Shown in pieces: positions 1 to 9,291 of a stretch of 64,000 nt of DNA. Numbering within the stretch: position 1 is the stretch's first letter; each line of letters begins with the position of its first letter. The stretch lies in contig DASXKV010000044.1 of assembly GCA_036496605.1 (NCBI GenBank), positions 1-64,000 of the forward strand, given 5' to 3'. The stretch is from Gemmatimonadaceae bacterium (lineage in GTDB: Bacteria > Gemmatimonadota > Gemmatimonadetes > Gemmatimonadales > Gemmatimonadaceae). The notes below the pieces were generated by a model. It had not been told where the DNA came from. It was given only the letters and a program-made list of their open reading frames with translations, and made no database searches. Both the position numbers and the translations under genes were made by a program.

Positions 1-744
1 CAAGAGAATGCTGTACTCGATGCGCTGCTCCGCGCGCAACCGTTTCTCGACGAGAATGCCGCATCGCTCACGGGCGTCGATCTCACCGCCGCCCGCAAGC
101 GACTCGACGACGTCGTGGTGACGTTTACCGCGCACGCGTTCGATCAGGACGTGGGCAGTCGCGGCGCGAAAGGGGAGACCGCGAAGCAGCGCCAGCTTCG
201 TCTCGAGCTGCGCCGACAACAGATGGAGCCCGTCGCCGTCGTTGCACGACGGAATCTCCGAACGACTCCGGAGTTCGCCTCACTCCAGATGCCGAAGCCG
301 TCGGTCGTCGGCCAGGCCTTTCTCGCGAGCGCGCGCGGCATGGCAGACGCCGCGACGATTCACCAGGACACGCTGGTCACGCACGGACTGCCCGCGACGT
401 TCCTCGACGCGTTCAAAGCAGCCGTCACAGCGTTCGAGGGCTCGTTGAATGACCGGGAGAAGAATCGCAACCGACGTATTGGCGCGACCAAGGGCCTCGA
501 GGTCGAGGAGAAGCAAGGTCGAACCATCCTGAGCGTGCTCGATGCGCTCGTGCAACAAGCGTTGGCTGACAATGAATCGCTGTTGCATGCGTGGCAAGCC
601 GTGCGCCACATCCGCCGGAAGACCGGTCCTGCGGCCGCAGCGGCAGTATTGCCGTCGGCAGTAGCACCGACGCCGACAGGAGTACAAGCATCAGCTCCAA
701 CGCCACTTCCGGTGAGTGAAAGCACGCCGGCTGCGGCGGCCTAA
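1..744 (+). CDS. Hypothetical protein, 5'-truncated by window edge
   Basis: The frame is open from base 1 to the TAA at 742-744 with no stop, so the gene begins upstream and 247 residues are visible. The visible part is mostly helical and charged, with heptad-like Leu/Ala spacing, and ends in an Ala/Pro/Thr-rich tail of about 45 residues that looks disordered. There is no membrane segment and no catalytic motif I recognise. It ends just before a large palindrome that separates it from a convergent amidohydrolase gene. Function unknown. The internal ATG at 115 is not needed because the reading frame continues upstream of it. Confidence 0.7.
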   Translation, partial: QENAVLDALLRAQPFLDENAASLTGVDLTAARKRLDDVVVTFTAHAFDQDVGSRGAKGETAKQRQLRLELRRQQMEPVAVVARRNLRTTPEFASLQMPKPSVVGQAFLASARGMADAATIHQDTLVTHGLPATFLDAFKAAVTAFEGSLNDREKNRNRRIGATKGLEVEEKQGRTILSVLDALVQQALADNESLLHAWQAVRHIRRKTGPAAAAAVLPSAVAPTPTGVQASAPTPLPVSESTPAAAA

Positions 745-749
745 CCAGG

Positions 750-845
750 GTAGAGCGTAGAGGGTAGAGGGTTGTGGGCAGAGGGCAGAGAGTGGCCGGC
801 CACCCTCAACCCTCTGCTCTCTACCCTCTACCCTCTACCCTCTAC
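750..845. repeat. 96-bp imperfect palindrome filling a convergent intergenic gap
   Basis: Bases 750-797 and 798-845 are reverse complements at about 41 of 48 positions with no loop; the centre is GGCCGGCC. The arms consist of purine-rich tandem words (GTAGAGG) and their complements. The palindrome occupies almost the whole gap between the stop codons of the flanking convergent genes (744 and 846). It could serve as a bidirectional terminator, or be a member of a dispersed palindromic repeat family. There is no poly-T tract on either side. Confidence 0.75.
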
Positions 846-2180
846 TCAATTCGCCTTACTCGGCTCCTTCACCTCGACGCCACCCTCCTTGTAAACCACG
901 CCTCCCTTCATCACGAACTGCACCCGTCGAGTGGCAGAGATGTCGTGCGTCGGATCACCCTGAACCGCGATCAGATCCGCCCACAGCCCAGGCTTCACCG
1001 AGCCAGCCTTGTTCTCCCAGCGTAGCATCTTTGCATTCGTCGACGTCGCGGCACGGAGCGCCTGTACAGGTGTCATTCCGTAATTCACCATCAACTCGAG
1101 CTCGCGCGCATTGTCGCCGTGCGTGAACACGCCAACGTCGCTGCCGTTGCAGATCGGAACGCCGGCATCGAGCGCTTCCTTGAAGCTTGTCTTCTTTTCG
1201 CGAATACTCGGCGGATCCGGATCGACGCCGCGTCGCCACCCTCGGTAGGAGAGAATCGCGTCTCCAGCCGCGACCGTCGGACAGAGATAAATCCCTTTCT
1301 GCGCCATCATTTTAAAAATCTCGGGCGTGCCGTTATCGCCATGTTCTATAGAAGCGACGCCCGCCTCGATTGCGCGACGCATTCCCTCCGCCGTCGTCGA
1401 ATGCACCGTCACCGATCGGCCGGAGCTGCCCGCGACCTCGACCGCGAGCTTGAGCTCTTCCGCGGTGAACGTCGGCATCGTCTCGCCGTTAGGCCCCCAG
1501 CGATAATCCGCGTAGATCTTGATCCAGTCCGCGCCATGCTTGATCTGATCGCGAATGATGCGGGACAGGTCCTCGGCGCTCCCCGCTTCTTCGGCGCCTT
1601 GCGGAATCTCGTCGATGTGTTCGGGAGTGAAGCCCTTCGGTGCGTAGCTCCCCGTCGCAACGATCGCGCGCGTGACGACGACCATTCGCGGGCCGGGAAC
1701 GATGCCCTGGTTGATCGCTTGCTTGAGTCCGACGTCGGCGTAGCCGGCGCCTTCCGTTCCTAGATCGCGAACTGTCGTCCAACCGGCCATGAGCGTCGCG
1801 CGCGCGTGATTCACGGCTCGCGCGACACGCAGCGCGAGCGGTTCGTGCAGCACCTGATCGTCCCACGGCGTCTCGTTGTACGGATGGAGGAGCATGTGCG
1901 AATGCCCCTCGATGAGACCCGGGAGCAGCGTCGTGCCCGCGAGATCGATCGTCGTCGCGTCGCTCGGGACCGTCATTTGTGCACGAGGACCGACGGCCTC
2001 GATGCGATCGCCGCGCACGAGCACGGCCCACCCGTCGTGCGGTTGACTCTCGACGCCGTCCCACACGCGCGCGGGAACGAGCAATGTTGCCCGCGCGGGT
2101 GCGGCGGGCGTCGTTTGCGGACGCTGCGCGACGAGCAACGCAGGCGTCAAGCCAGCGAGCAGGAGCAATGATCGCATCAT
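846..2180 (-). CDS. Secreted amidohydrolase family protein (imidazolonepropionase-like)
   Basis: 444 aa with an N-terminal signal peptide (hydrophobic residues 4-18, cleavage probably after the AQ near 18-19). The metal-dependent amidohydrolase fold is clear: the HxH pair at about residues 93 and 95 (EGHSHM), a lysine in [10 protein letters not shown] that could be carboxylated, later histidines in TVHSTT and IEHGD, and a metal-type aspartate in NGSDVG. The C-terminal '[16 protein letters not shown]...G.WADLIAV' stretch is typical of COG1228 amidohydrolases, which hydrolyse dipeptides or cyclic amides. The substrate cannot be read from sequence. It is the last gene of a minus-strand run and starts 6 bp after the stop of the DJ-1/PfpI gene, so it is probably co-transcribed with it. 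Confidence 0.9.
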   Translation of the reverse strand: MMRSLLLLAGLTPALLVAQRPQTTPAAPARATLLVPARVWDGVESQPHDGWAVLVRGDRIEAVGPRAQMTVPSDATTIDLAGTTLLPGLIEGHSHMLLHPYNETPWDDQVLHEPLALRVARAVNHARATLMAGWTTVRDLGTEGAGYADVGLKQAINQGIVPGPRMVVVTRAIVATGSYAPKGFTPEHIDEIPQGAEEAGSAEDLSRIIRDQIKHGADWIKIYADYRWGPNGETMPTFTAEELKLAVEVAGSSGRSVTVHSTTAEGMRRAIEAGVASIEHGDNGTPEIFKMMAQKGIYLCPTVAAGDAILSYRGWRRGVDPDPPSIREKKTSFKEALDAGVPICNGSDVGVFTHGDNARELELMVNYGMTPVQALRAATSTNAKMLRWENKAGSVKPGLWADLIAVQGDPTHDISATRRVQFVMKGGVVYKEGGVEVKEPSKAN

Positions 2181-2186
2181 GAGTCG

Positions 2187-2759
2187 TTAGGTAGAGAGTC
2201 GCAACTCCGGCCTGCCGGCCGGGAAGGGCGCACGCGAGCGCTGCCCTTCGAGCACATCGAGCATCGAGACGCAGAACGCAGGCAGATCAGCCGGGACGCG
2301 AGCGCTGACGATGTTGCCATCGATGACCGACGCTCGATCGACCCACGTCGCGCCCGCATTGATCACGTCGTCGCGAATGCCGACCGTCGACGTCAACGTA
2401 CGCCCGCGGACGATGCCGGCCGAGATCAACACCCACGGCCCGTGACATATCGTCCCGACGAGCTTTCCGGCCGCATGGACCTCGCGCACCCGCGTGAGAA
2501 CCTCGAGATCGCGACGCAGCTTGTCGGGCGCCCAGCCGCCAGGCGCGATAATTCCCGCGAGCTGTGCCGCCGGAAAATCCCGCACGTGTCCGTCGACAGT
2601 CGCCGGGTAGCCGTGCTTGCCGCGGTATGCGGCGTCGCCCATTCCGGCGAGCTTTGTCTCGAAGCCCGCTTCCTCCAATCGAAGCTTCGGGTACCAGACC
2701 TCGAGATCCTCGTACTCGGGCCCGACGAGAATCAGGATCGTCTTCTTCTGTTCCACCAT
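2187..2759 (-). CDS. DJ-1/PfpI family protein (class I glutamine amidotransferase-like)
   Basis: 190 aa, the usual length for PfpI/DJ-1 proteins. The nucleophile elbow ICHGPW places the reactive cysteine at about residue 105, followed by the conserved aromatic. An acidic pair in PEYEDLE near residues 14-20 matches the glutamate that tunes that cysteine in this family. Members act as cysteine peptidases, glyoxalase/deglycase-like enzymes or stress chaperones; sequence alone does not decide. The gene lies between the amidohydrolase and the MBL/rhodanese gene, with 6 and 16 bp gaps, consistent with one transcript. Cytosolic: no signal peptide. Confidence 0.88.
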   Translation of the reverse strand: MVEQKKTILILVGPEYEDLEVWYPKLRLEEAGFETKLAGMGDAAYRGKHGYPATVDGHVRDFPAAQLAGIIAPGGWAPDKLRRDLEVLTRVREVHAAGKLVGTICHGPWVLISAGIVRGRTLTSTVGIRDDVINAGATWVDRASVIDGNIVSARVPADLPAFCVSMLDVLEGQRSRAPFPAGRPELRLST

Positions 2760-2775
2760 ACCGCCTCCGATTTCG

Positions 2776-4206
2776 CTAACGCGACGCCGTTGATCCGTCC
2801 GTCTCCACTGGCAGGCCGGCTTTCCGCCACTCGGTTAAGCCGCCAGTGAAGTTTATGATGTTCGTAAATCCACGCGCGCGCAGCAGGCTCGCGCCAATCG
2901 ACGATCGCGAACCGCCCTGACACGCGATGACGAGCAAGCGATCGCGCGGGAGCTCGTCGCTGACGTCGAGCAGCTCGCCGAGAAAGATGTGGCGCGCACC
3001 GGGAATTCGCCCGCCCTCCCACTCCGTCTCGGCGCGCACGTCAATCACCTCGACGTCATCGAGCTCGGCTAGAGCCTCCGCGTCCACCGCGCGGACGCGG
3101 TCGACGTCGCGGCCCGCGCGTCGCCAGGCTTCGACGACCTCCGCGTCCGCCCACCCGGCAACGCGATCGATGCCGATGAGCGAAAGCTCCCGGATGAGCT
3201 CCCGAGCGCGGGCTTCGCCGTCGGCAATCAAGACGACGTCGCACTCGGGAGAGAGAAGCGAGCCAGCCCACGTTGCGAAGCTATGCCCGGCCGGCATGTT
3301 GATCGTGCCCGGAATGAATCCCGCCGCGAAACTCACCGAGGAGCGCGAGTCGACCACCGTTGCACTCCGGGGCTCCATGATCGTCGCGAGCGCAGAGGCA
3401 TCGACGCGTGGCGGAACCGTGTTTCGCCGCGGCGGCGCCCCGTCGCGATTGAGCAGCTTCATGCGGCCAAAATAGCGCGGCGGCTCCGGCTGACCAGCCA
3501 GGACCTGGCGCACGAACTCGTCTTCGTCGGTGACCTGAAAGGCCCAGTTGAATAAACGCTCATACCCCAGCGTCGTCGACGGCATCGAGCCGAGCGCCTT
3601 GCCGCATGCCGAGCCAGCGCCGTGGCCCGGCCACAACTGCAAGTATTCGGGGAACTCGCGCATCTTGCGGAGCGAGTGAAAGAGTGCGCGGGCCGACTGG
3701 TCCATCGTGCCCGCGACGTGTGCCGCGCGCTCGAGCAGATCCGGACGGCCCACATCGCCCGCGAAAATGAAATCGCCGGTGAAGATGCCGACAGGCTTGT
3801 CGGCGACGGCGCCGTCGGTTACGAGCAGCACCAGATGCTCCGGCGTGTGGCCGGGCATGTGCCGCGCCTCCACCCGAATCTCGCCGAGAGTGAATGAATC
3901 ACCGTCGCGGAGCAATTCGGCGCTCTCAGTCGCGGCGAAGCGATACTGCCAGTCCGCCCCTCCTTCCCCTGACACCTGCAACCGGGCACGGGTCTCCTTG
4001 ACGAGATCGCGCGCACCGGAAAGAAAATCGGCGTGGATGTGCGTCTCGGTGACGTGCGTGATCCGCAGCTCCTCCGCGGCCGCCGCCGCAATGTACGGCT
4101 CGATGTCGCGCAGCGGGTCGATCACGAGCGCTTCACCGCTCCTTTCCGAGCCGACCAGATAGCTGGCCTGCGCGAGGCCTTCGTCATAGAAGCGCTTCAG
4201 GAGCAT
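2776..4206 (-). CDS. MBL-fold persulfide dioxygenase-like hydrolase with two rhodanese domains
   Basis: 476 aa when started at the ATG at 4206. The frame extends further upstream to 4440, but that Arg/Ser-rich part is the overlapped permease gene read out of frame. Residues 1-250 are an ETHE1-like metallo-beta-lactamase domain with THIHADFLSG (H56, H58, D60), PGHTPEH and the GD..FAGDVGRPDL metal segment. Two rhodanese domains follow. The first (about 265-360) has no active-site cysteine. The second keeps the loop CQGGSRSS with Cys at about 429. Such fusions oxidise glutathione or low-molecular-weight persulfide to sulfite and move sulfane sulfur. The neighbouring TauE-type permease, 7 bp upstream, would fit sulfite or organosulfonate export. 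Confidence 0.88.
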   Translation of the reverse strand: MLLKRFYDEGLAQASYLVGSERSGEALVIDPLRDIEPYIAAAAAEELRITHVTETHIHADFLSGARDLVKETRARLQVSGEGGADWQYRFAATESAELLRDGDSFTLGEIRVEARHMPGHTPEHLVLLVTDGAVADKPVGIFTGDFIFAGDVGRPDLLERAAHVAGTMDQSARALFHSLRKMREFPEYLQLWPGHGAGSACGKALGSMPSTTLGYERLFNWAFQVTDEDEFVRQVLAGQPEPPRYFGRMKLLNRDGAPPRRNTVPPRVDASALATIMEPRSATVVDSRSSVSFAAGFIPGTINMPAGHSFATWAGSLLSPECDVVLIADGEARARELIRELSLIGIDRVAGWADAEVVEAWRRAGRDVDRVRAVDAEALAELDDVEVIDVRAETEWEGGRIPGARHIFLGELLDVSDELPRDRLLVIACQGGSRSSIGASLLRARGFTNIINFTGGLTEWRKAGLPVETDGSTASR

Positions 4207-4213
4207 GATCGAA

Positions 4214-5011
4214 TCATCGGGTACCGGCGCTGGTTGGATGGAGGGCGGCCGAGGGGTGCGCAATGACGGCGCGGTTTTGATAGAGGACGAACCCCGCCAT
4301 GCCGAAGAGAAAGTACGCGAACGCGCGACGGAGCGCTTGCTGCGAGACGTATCGCAGCGCCCACGTGCCGATGAAAATCCCCGCGATGGCGATGAGCGTG
4401 AAAATCGCCACGACGTCCCAGGGCACCACCGCCTGTCCACGATATCCGAGCGCTCCCGCGGCCGTGCTGAGCGCGATCACGAACAGCGACGTCCCCACGG
4501 CGGTTTTCATCGGCAGTCGGGCGAGGAGAACCAGCGCAGGCACGAACAGGAATCCACCTCCGATTCCGAGTAATCCTGTGAGCATCCCGACGCCCAGCCC
4601 CACTCCAGCCGTCGCCACCGCGGTGATCGCGCCGCCTCGCTGGATTTCCGGTGTCCTCGAAGGCTCGCGACGCCGCATCATCAGAATCGCAGCGGCCAAC
4701 ATCATGATGCCGAGGAGGACGAGCTGCACGATTCCCGGAACGAGCTTCGCCACTTCGGCGCCCACACGGGCTCCCACCATCGCCAGAATGCCGAAGACGA
4801 GCGCCGCGCGAACGTCGAAGTTGCCAGCACGCCAATGCCGAATCGCCCCGACGAGACTCGTCGCGCCCACTACGACGAGGCTCATGGCAATGCTCTGCTT
4901 CGGTGTGTAGCCCATGACGTAGACGAAGATCGGCACCGTGAGGATGGACCCTCCGCCGCCGAGAATTCCAAGCGAGAGCCCGATGGCGAGTGCCAGGAGG
5001 TAGCCGATCAT
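4214..5011 (-). CDS. TauE/SafE family permease (probable sulfite/sulfonate exporter)
   Basis: 265 aa from the ATG at 5011 (MIGYLLALAIGL), the normal size for the family; the open frame to 5140 adds 43 hydrophilic residues and is unlikely to be used. About eight hydrophobic segments and the paired glycine-rich signatures GILGGGGSILTVPIF (near residue 14) and GLLGIGGGFLFVPALV (middle) identify the TSUP/TauE fold. Family members export sulfite, sulfoacetate or thiosulfate. The stop lies 7 bp upstream of the MBL/rhodanese start, so export coupled to persulfide oxidation is a reasonable inference. The gene is divergent from the S9 peptidase, with a 134-bp shared upstream region containing the perfect 12-bp palindrome CTCGCTAGCGAG at 5027-5038. 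Confidence 0.85.
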   Translation of the reverse strand: MIGYLLALAIGLSLGILGGGGSILTVPIFVYVMGYTPKQSIAMSLVVVGATSLVGAIRHWRAGNFDVRAALVFGILAMVGARVGAEVAKLVPGIVQLVLLGIMMLAAAILMMRRREPSRTPEIQRGGAITAVATAGVGLGVGMLTGLLGIGGGFLFVPALVLLARLPMKTAVGTSLFVIALSTAAGALGYRGQAVVPWDVVAIFTLIAIAGIFIGTWALRYVSQQALRRAFAYFLFGMAGFVLYQNRAVIAHPSAALHPTSAGTR

Positions 5012-5145
5012 CGCTGCCGAATCTACCTCGCTAGCGAGCGCCACCGTGAGGGCAGACGTTGCCCAACGAGGCTCCCTACCGTCGCGTAGTTTCTCTAATC
5101 CTGCCGCGGCTCCAATCGGCCGCTCTTCCTCAGCCACCACGTTTT

Positions 5146-8127
5146 ATGCGTTTTCATCGTTTTCTCACTGCAGTCTCGCTCAGCGGGACGCTCATCGCGG
5201 CGTTTTCGACGTCCGCGCTCGCGCAGTCGGCGAAGCGACCGCTCGCGCCCGATGACTGGGATCATTGGCGTTCGATCTCGTCTCCAGTCATCTCGAACGA
5301 CGGGCACTGGGTCGTCTATTCGCTTGTTCCGCAGGTGGGTGACGGTGAGCTCGTCGTCCGCGCGACGAGCGGCGCGACGGAGTATCGCGTCCCCCGCGGA
5401 TTCATTGGCCGGCCGCAGATGGTCGCCGGCTCTCGCGACACAACGAACGCGGCGCCGCCCGGTGTGATCACGTCGGACAGCAAGTTTGCGATCGCCCTCA
5501 CCTACGCGCCCATGAGCGAGTTCGACCGCGCGCGACGGGAGAAGCGACGCCCGGCGGACCAGCCCAAAGCCACGCTCGCGATCATCAGCCTCGTCAACGG
5601 TCAGGTGGCGAGCATTCCACGCGTGCGCTCGTTCCGCACTGCGCGTGAATCGGGAATGTGGGTCGCCTATCTGCTCGAGCCGACTGACAGTGCCGGGGCG
5701 AATCGCGCGGCACGCGACTCCGCGTCGCGAGGGCGCGCGCAGGGCACTGCGGCGACGCCTGGAGGACAGCCGCGGCCCGTCGGTGATTCGGCCGGTGGGC
5801 ATGGCCGACGTCCGGAATTCGGCTCGACGCTTGTGCTGCGCAACCTCGCGACCGGCGCGGAGCGGCGCATCAACGACGTCACGACGTACGCATTCGACGA
5901 CAGCGCGAAGTGGCTCGGCTACACCGTTTCGTCTCGCGACAACGCCAAGGATGGCGCCTACGTGATGTCGCCGGCGGACGCAAAGGAAGTCGCCCTGCTC
6001 AGTGGTCGCGGCGCGTACAAGCAATTCACCTTCGATCGCGCGGGCGTGCAGGCCGCTTTCGTCTCCGATCGGGACGACGTGGCCAAAGAACATCCGCGAT
6101 TCACACTCTACTACTCCAATCTCAAATTGCCGGCAGCGCAGGTAGCGGTCACATCGCCGGCGATCGGCGACGAACTGGGAATCTCCGATAACGGACGCGT
6201 CGGCTTCACGCGCAATGGGAGCGCGATTGTCTTCGGCGTCGCACCGGCGCCCATGGACTCGATTCCGGCCGATTCGCTCTACGACAAGGCGGTCTTTGAT
6301 CTCTGGTCGTGGAAGGACCCACGCCTCCAGCCGCAGCAGAAGATCGAGGCAAACCGCGATCGGCAGCGATCCTTCGAGACGATTTACCACATCGCCACGA
6401 AGAAATTCGTTAGGCTGGCCAACGACTCGACGCCGACCGTCAGCGTTTCCGACGACGGCCGTGTCGCGCTCGCGGCAAGCTCCGAGCGTTATGCAATCGA
6501 GCGCATGTGGGGAGACGAGGGCGACGACGTCTACTTCATCGACGCGACCACGGGCAGCCGCAAGCTGATTCGCGAGAAGATCAGTGGCAGCGCGCAACTC
6601 TCGCCCGACGCCAAGTACGTCCTGTTCTTCGACAACGGCCATTGGTACAGCTATGTCGTCGCGACTGGGAAGACGGTCGATCTCACGGCGCCGCTCAAGA
6701 ACGTGAGCTTTGCGCAGGAGACATGGGATACGCCGTCGACACCTGCGGCGTGGGGCGTTGCTGGATTCACGAAGGGCGACAAGTCGGTGATCCTGTACGA
6801 CCGCTACGATCTCTGGGAGCTGGACCCGAGCGGTGTGCAGCCGGCCCGCGTCGTTACGGATTCCGTCGGTCGCCGCGAGCACATCGTCTTCCGGCTCGCG
6901 GAAGGTGGGCGAGGCGGACGCGGTGGACGTGGCGGACGCGGTGGCGGTGACGCCGAGCGTGGCGTGATCGATCCCGCGGAGCCGCTCCTCCTGTCGGCGT
7001 TTAACGACTCCACGAAGGCAGGGGGCTTTTATCGTGAACACCTCGAGACGAAAAAGCTGCCCGAGCGCGTCGTCATGGAGGACGTCGCGTTCGGTACGCC
7101 GCTCAAGGCCGCCGACGCGGAGCAGTTCGTAGTGACGAAGAGCACGTTCGTCGACTTCCCGAATCTGTACGCGGGACAGAACCTGACGAGCCTGACGAAG
7201 ATCTCCGACGCGAACCCGCAGCAGAAGGACTTCAAGTGGGGGACGGTGGAGCTCGTGAGCTGGCGCAGCGCTGATGGCGTTCCGCTCCAGGGATTGCTGT
7301 ACAAGCCGGAGGACTTCGATCCGCGCAAGAAGTATCCAATGATCACGTACTACTACGAGCAGTTCTCGAACACGCTGCACAACTATGTGCCGCCCGGTGG
7401 CCGCAACGTGATCAACTACACGCACTATGTCTCGAACGGCTATCTGATTTTTGTCCCCGATATCCATTACGAGAACGGGTTCCCGGGTGCGAGTGCGGTC
7501 AAGTCGATCGTGCCCGGTGTGGAGATGCTGCTCGCGCGCGGCTACGTCGATCCGAAAGAGCTTGGCATTCAGGGGCACTCATGGGGCGGCTATCAGACGG
7601 CGTTCATGATCACGCAGACGCACCTGTTCAGCGCCGCGATGGCGGGCGCACCGGTCGCGAACATGACGAGTGCCTACGGCGGCATTCGCTGGGGCTCTGG
7701 CCTCGCGCGCGCATTCCAGTACGAACACACTCAAAGCCGCATCGGCTGCTCGATCTGGCAGTGCACCACCCGCTATCTCGAGAACTCGCCGCTCTTCTGG
7801 GCGGATCGCATCACGACGCCGCTGCTCATGATGCATAACGACGCAGACGACGCGGTACCGTGGTATCAGGGCATCGAGATGTTCGTCGCGCTGCGACGGT
7901 TGGGGAAAGAGGTCTATCTCATCGATTACAACAACGACGTCCACAACCCCACGAAGCGCGCCAACCAGAAGGACATCGCGATGCGGATGCAGCAGTTCTT
8001 CGACTACCATCTGCGCGGATATCCCGAGCCGGATTGGATGATCCATGGGATTCCGTATCAGATGAAAGGTCGGGATCAGTTGCGGACGGCGATTCAGGCG
8101 GGTACGGCGGTAGGTCAGCAGAAATAG
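5146..8127 (+). CDS. Secreted S9-family serine peptidase (prolyl oligopeptidase type)
   Basis: 993 aa from the ATG at 5146, which gives a clean signal peptide (MRFHRFLTAVSLSG...ALAQ); the open frame starts earlier at 5059 but that would bury the signal. An N-terminal beta-propeller region with repeated WD-like blades (about 30-680) precedes an alpha/beta-hydrolase domain. The catalytic triad is readable: Ser 812 in GHSWGG, Asp 902 in NDADDAVP and His 933 in NDVHNP. It probably degrades peptides in the periplasm. An odd low-complexity insert of GGR repeats sits near residues 590-602. No partner genes are adjacent; it stands alone between a divergent gene and a 341-bp non-coding region. Confidence 0.92.
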   Translation: MRFHRFLTAVSLSGTLIAAFSTSALAQSAKRPLAPDDWDHWRSISSPVISNDGHWVVYSLVPQVGDGELVVRATSGATEYRVPRGFIGRPQMVAGSRDTTNAAPPGVITSDSKFAIALTYAPMSEFDRARREKRRPADQPKATLAIISLVNGQVASIPRVRSFRTARESGMWVAYLLEPTDSAGANRAARDSASRGRAQGTAATPGGQPRPVGDSAGGHGRRPEFGSTLVLRNLATGAERRINDVTTYAFDDSAKWLGYTVSSRDNAKDGAYVMSPADAKEVALLSGRGAYKQFTFDRAGVQAAFVSDRDDVAKEHPRFTLYYSNLKLPAAQVAVTSPAIGDELGISDNGRVGFTRNGSAIVFGVAPAPMDSIPADSLYDKAVFDLWSWKDPRLQPQQKIEANRDRQRSFETIYHIATKKFVRLANDSTPTVSVSDDGRVALAASSERYAIERMWGDEGDDVYFIDATTGSRKLIREKISGSAQLSPDAKYVLFFDNGHWYSYVVATGKTVDLTAPLKNVSFAQETWDTPSTPAAWGVAGFTKGDKSVILYDRYDLWELDPSGVQPARVVTDSVGRREHIVFRLAEGGRGGRGGRGGRGGGDAERGVIDPAEPLLLSAFNDSTKAGGFYREHLETKKLPERVVMEDVAFGTPLKAADAEQFVVTKSTFVDFPNLYAGQNLTSLTKISDANPQQKDFKWGTVELVSWRSADGVPLQGLLYKPEDFDPRKKYPMITYYYEQFSNTLHNYVPPGGRNVINYTHYVSNGYLIFVPDIHYENGFPGASAVKSIVPGVEMLLARGYVDPKELGIQGHSWGGYQTAFMITQTHLFSAAMAGAPVANMTSAYGGIRWGSGLARAFQYEHTQSRIGCSIWQCTTRYLENSPLFWADRITTPLLMMHNDADDAVPWYQGIEMFVALRRLGKEVYLIDYNNDVHNPTKRANQKDIAMRMQQFFDYHLRGYPEPDWMIHGIPYQMKGRDQLRTAIQAGTAVGQQK

Positions 8128-8468
8128 AGGTCCGGTTGGCAAGTCTGAGTTCTTCGCGAAAGTGCGGGACGTAGTAGGTCGCTGATACCGCTGACACGGC
8201 GCTGCAACCGCTGACGGGCTCCGTGTGCAGAGACGCCTGCGTGCCCAGTGATGTTGTGAATTTGTGAATGCGTCGGGAGGTTTCGCTGATCGTCAGAAGC
8301 TTCCCGAGGCATTTAACAACAAGACCATTCACCATGGTGCATGGAGGCGTCGCTGCTGAGGAGCAAGGCAGTGGTCTCAGCGCCGTGTCAGCGGTATCAG
8401 CGGCCTCCTACGGCTAGAAAGCTGGCCGGCCAGCCAGAGATAGCTTTTATTTCGATTCCGCGTACATC
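8128..8468. other. 341-bp intergenic region with nested inverted repeats
   Basis: No convincing gene lies here. The stretch is dominated by a nested imperfect palindrome (8180-8402, annotated separately). No stem followed by a T-run is evident directly after the S9 peptidase stop. The AIM24-like gene that follows has no strong Shine-Dalgarno sequence. Confidence 0.6.
8180..8402. repeat. 223-bp palindromic element with 25-bp perfect terminal inverted repeats
   Basis: Bases 8180-8204 and 8378-8402 are perfect reverse complements over 25 bp (core GCTGATACCGCTGACACGG). Inside them the sequence continues to pair imperfectly: GACGCCT/AGGCGTC words, then GTTGTG...AATGC against GCATTTAACAAC, then a CGGGAGG/CTTCCCG stem. 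The overall form is a nested hairpin, like the elements at 41261-41517 and 53921-54098. No transposase is encoded. It may be a MITE-like or REP-like intergenic element; there is no obvious target duplication. Confidence 0.7.
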
Positions 8469-9287
8469 ATGATTGAGGGACTCCCACCAATCCCCAAGAT
8501 GAGCGACGAAATCGACTACAAGATCATCGGCGATGACCTGCAAGCCGTCATCGTGACGCTCGATCCGGGCGAAACCGTCATCGCCGAAGCGGGCGCGATG
8601 ATGTACATGCAGGAAGGCATCGTGATGAACACCACCCTCGATCCGAACCAGCAGGGCGGGGGACTGTTCGGAAAGCTCATGCAGGGCGCCAAGCGCGCAA
8701 TCTCCGGCGATTCCTTCTTCGTCACGACCTTCACGAACACTGGCCACAAGCGCCAGGACGCCGCGTTCTCGTCGCCATTTCCGGGCAAGATCCGGCCGAT
8801 CGATCTCAAGGAGTGGAAGGGGACGATCATCGCGCAGAAAGATTCTTTTCTCTGCGCCGCTCGCGGTGTGAACGTCACAATCGCGTTCACGAAGCGGATC
8901 GGCGCGGGCTTCTTTGGTGGCGAAGGTTTTATCCTCCAGCGCATCGAGGGCGACGGGCTCGCCTTTTTGCACGCCTCGGGGACACTGCACGAATTGAAGC
9001 TGAGCGGCGGCGAGTCGCTGCGCGTCGATACCGGGTGCATCGTCGCGATGGATCAATCGGTCGACTACGACATTCAGATGGTTCCCGGGGTCAAGACGGC
9101 ACTCTTCGGAGGCGAGGGCCTCTTCTTCGCGCTCCTCCGCGGACCGGGCCGCGTGATCCTGCAAACAATGCCGTTCTCGCGCCTCGCCGATCGGATCATC
9201 GCCGCCTCGCCTCGCGCCGGCGGCAGCCGTCGCGAAGAAGGAAGTGTCCTCGGCGCGTTAGGCGGTCTGCTCGAAGGCAATAGTTAG
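8469..9287 (+). CDS. AIM24 / TIGR00266 family protein
   Basis: 272 aa from ATG 8469. A second ATG at 8499 (MSDEIDYKI) gives 262 aa and matches the usual family start better; neither has a clear ribosome-binding site. The sequence shows the conserved opening DYKI.GDDLQ.V.V.LDPGETVIAEAGAMMYM and the glycine-rich GGG.FG..MQGAKRAISGDSFF segment of the family. Members form a beta-sandwich and are named after a mitochondrial cristae protein; the bacterial role is not established. No signal peptide. It lies 4 bp before an ABC exporter ATPase gene, so the two are probably co-expressed. Confidence 0.88.
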   Translation: MIEGLPPIPKMSDEIDYKIIGDDLQAVIVTLDPGETVIAEAGAMMYMQEGIVMNTTLDPNQQGGGLFGKLMQGAKRAISGDSFFVTTFTNTGHKRQDAAFSSPFPGKIRPIDLKEWKGTIIAQKDSFLCAARGVNVTIAFTKRIGAGFFGGEGFILQRIEGDGLAFLHASGTLHELKLSGGESLRVDTGCIVAMDQSVDYDIQMVPGVKTALFGGEGLFFALLRGPGRVILQTMPFSRLADRIIAASPRAGGSRREEGSVLGALGGLLEGNS

Positions 9288-9291
9288 GCAG

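Noticed and set aside
5095-7578. 827-aa open frame on the minus strand opposite the S9 peptidase
   Set aside because: Arg-rich, no domain, mirrors GC-rich codon third-position bias of the real gene on the other strand.
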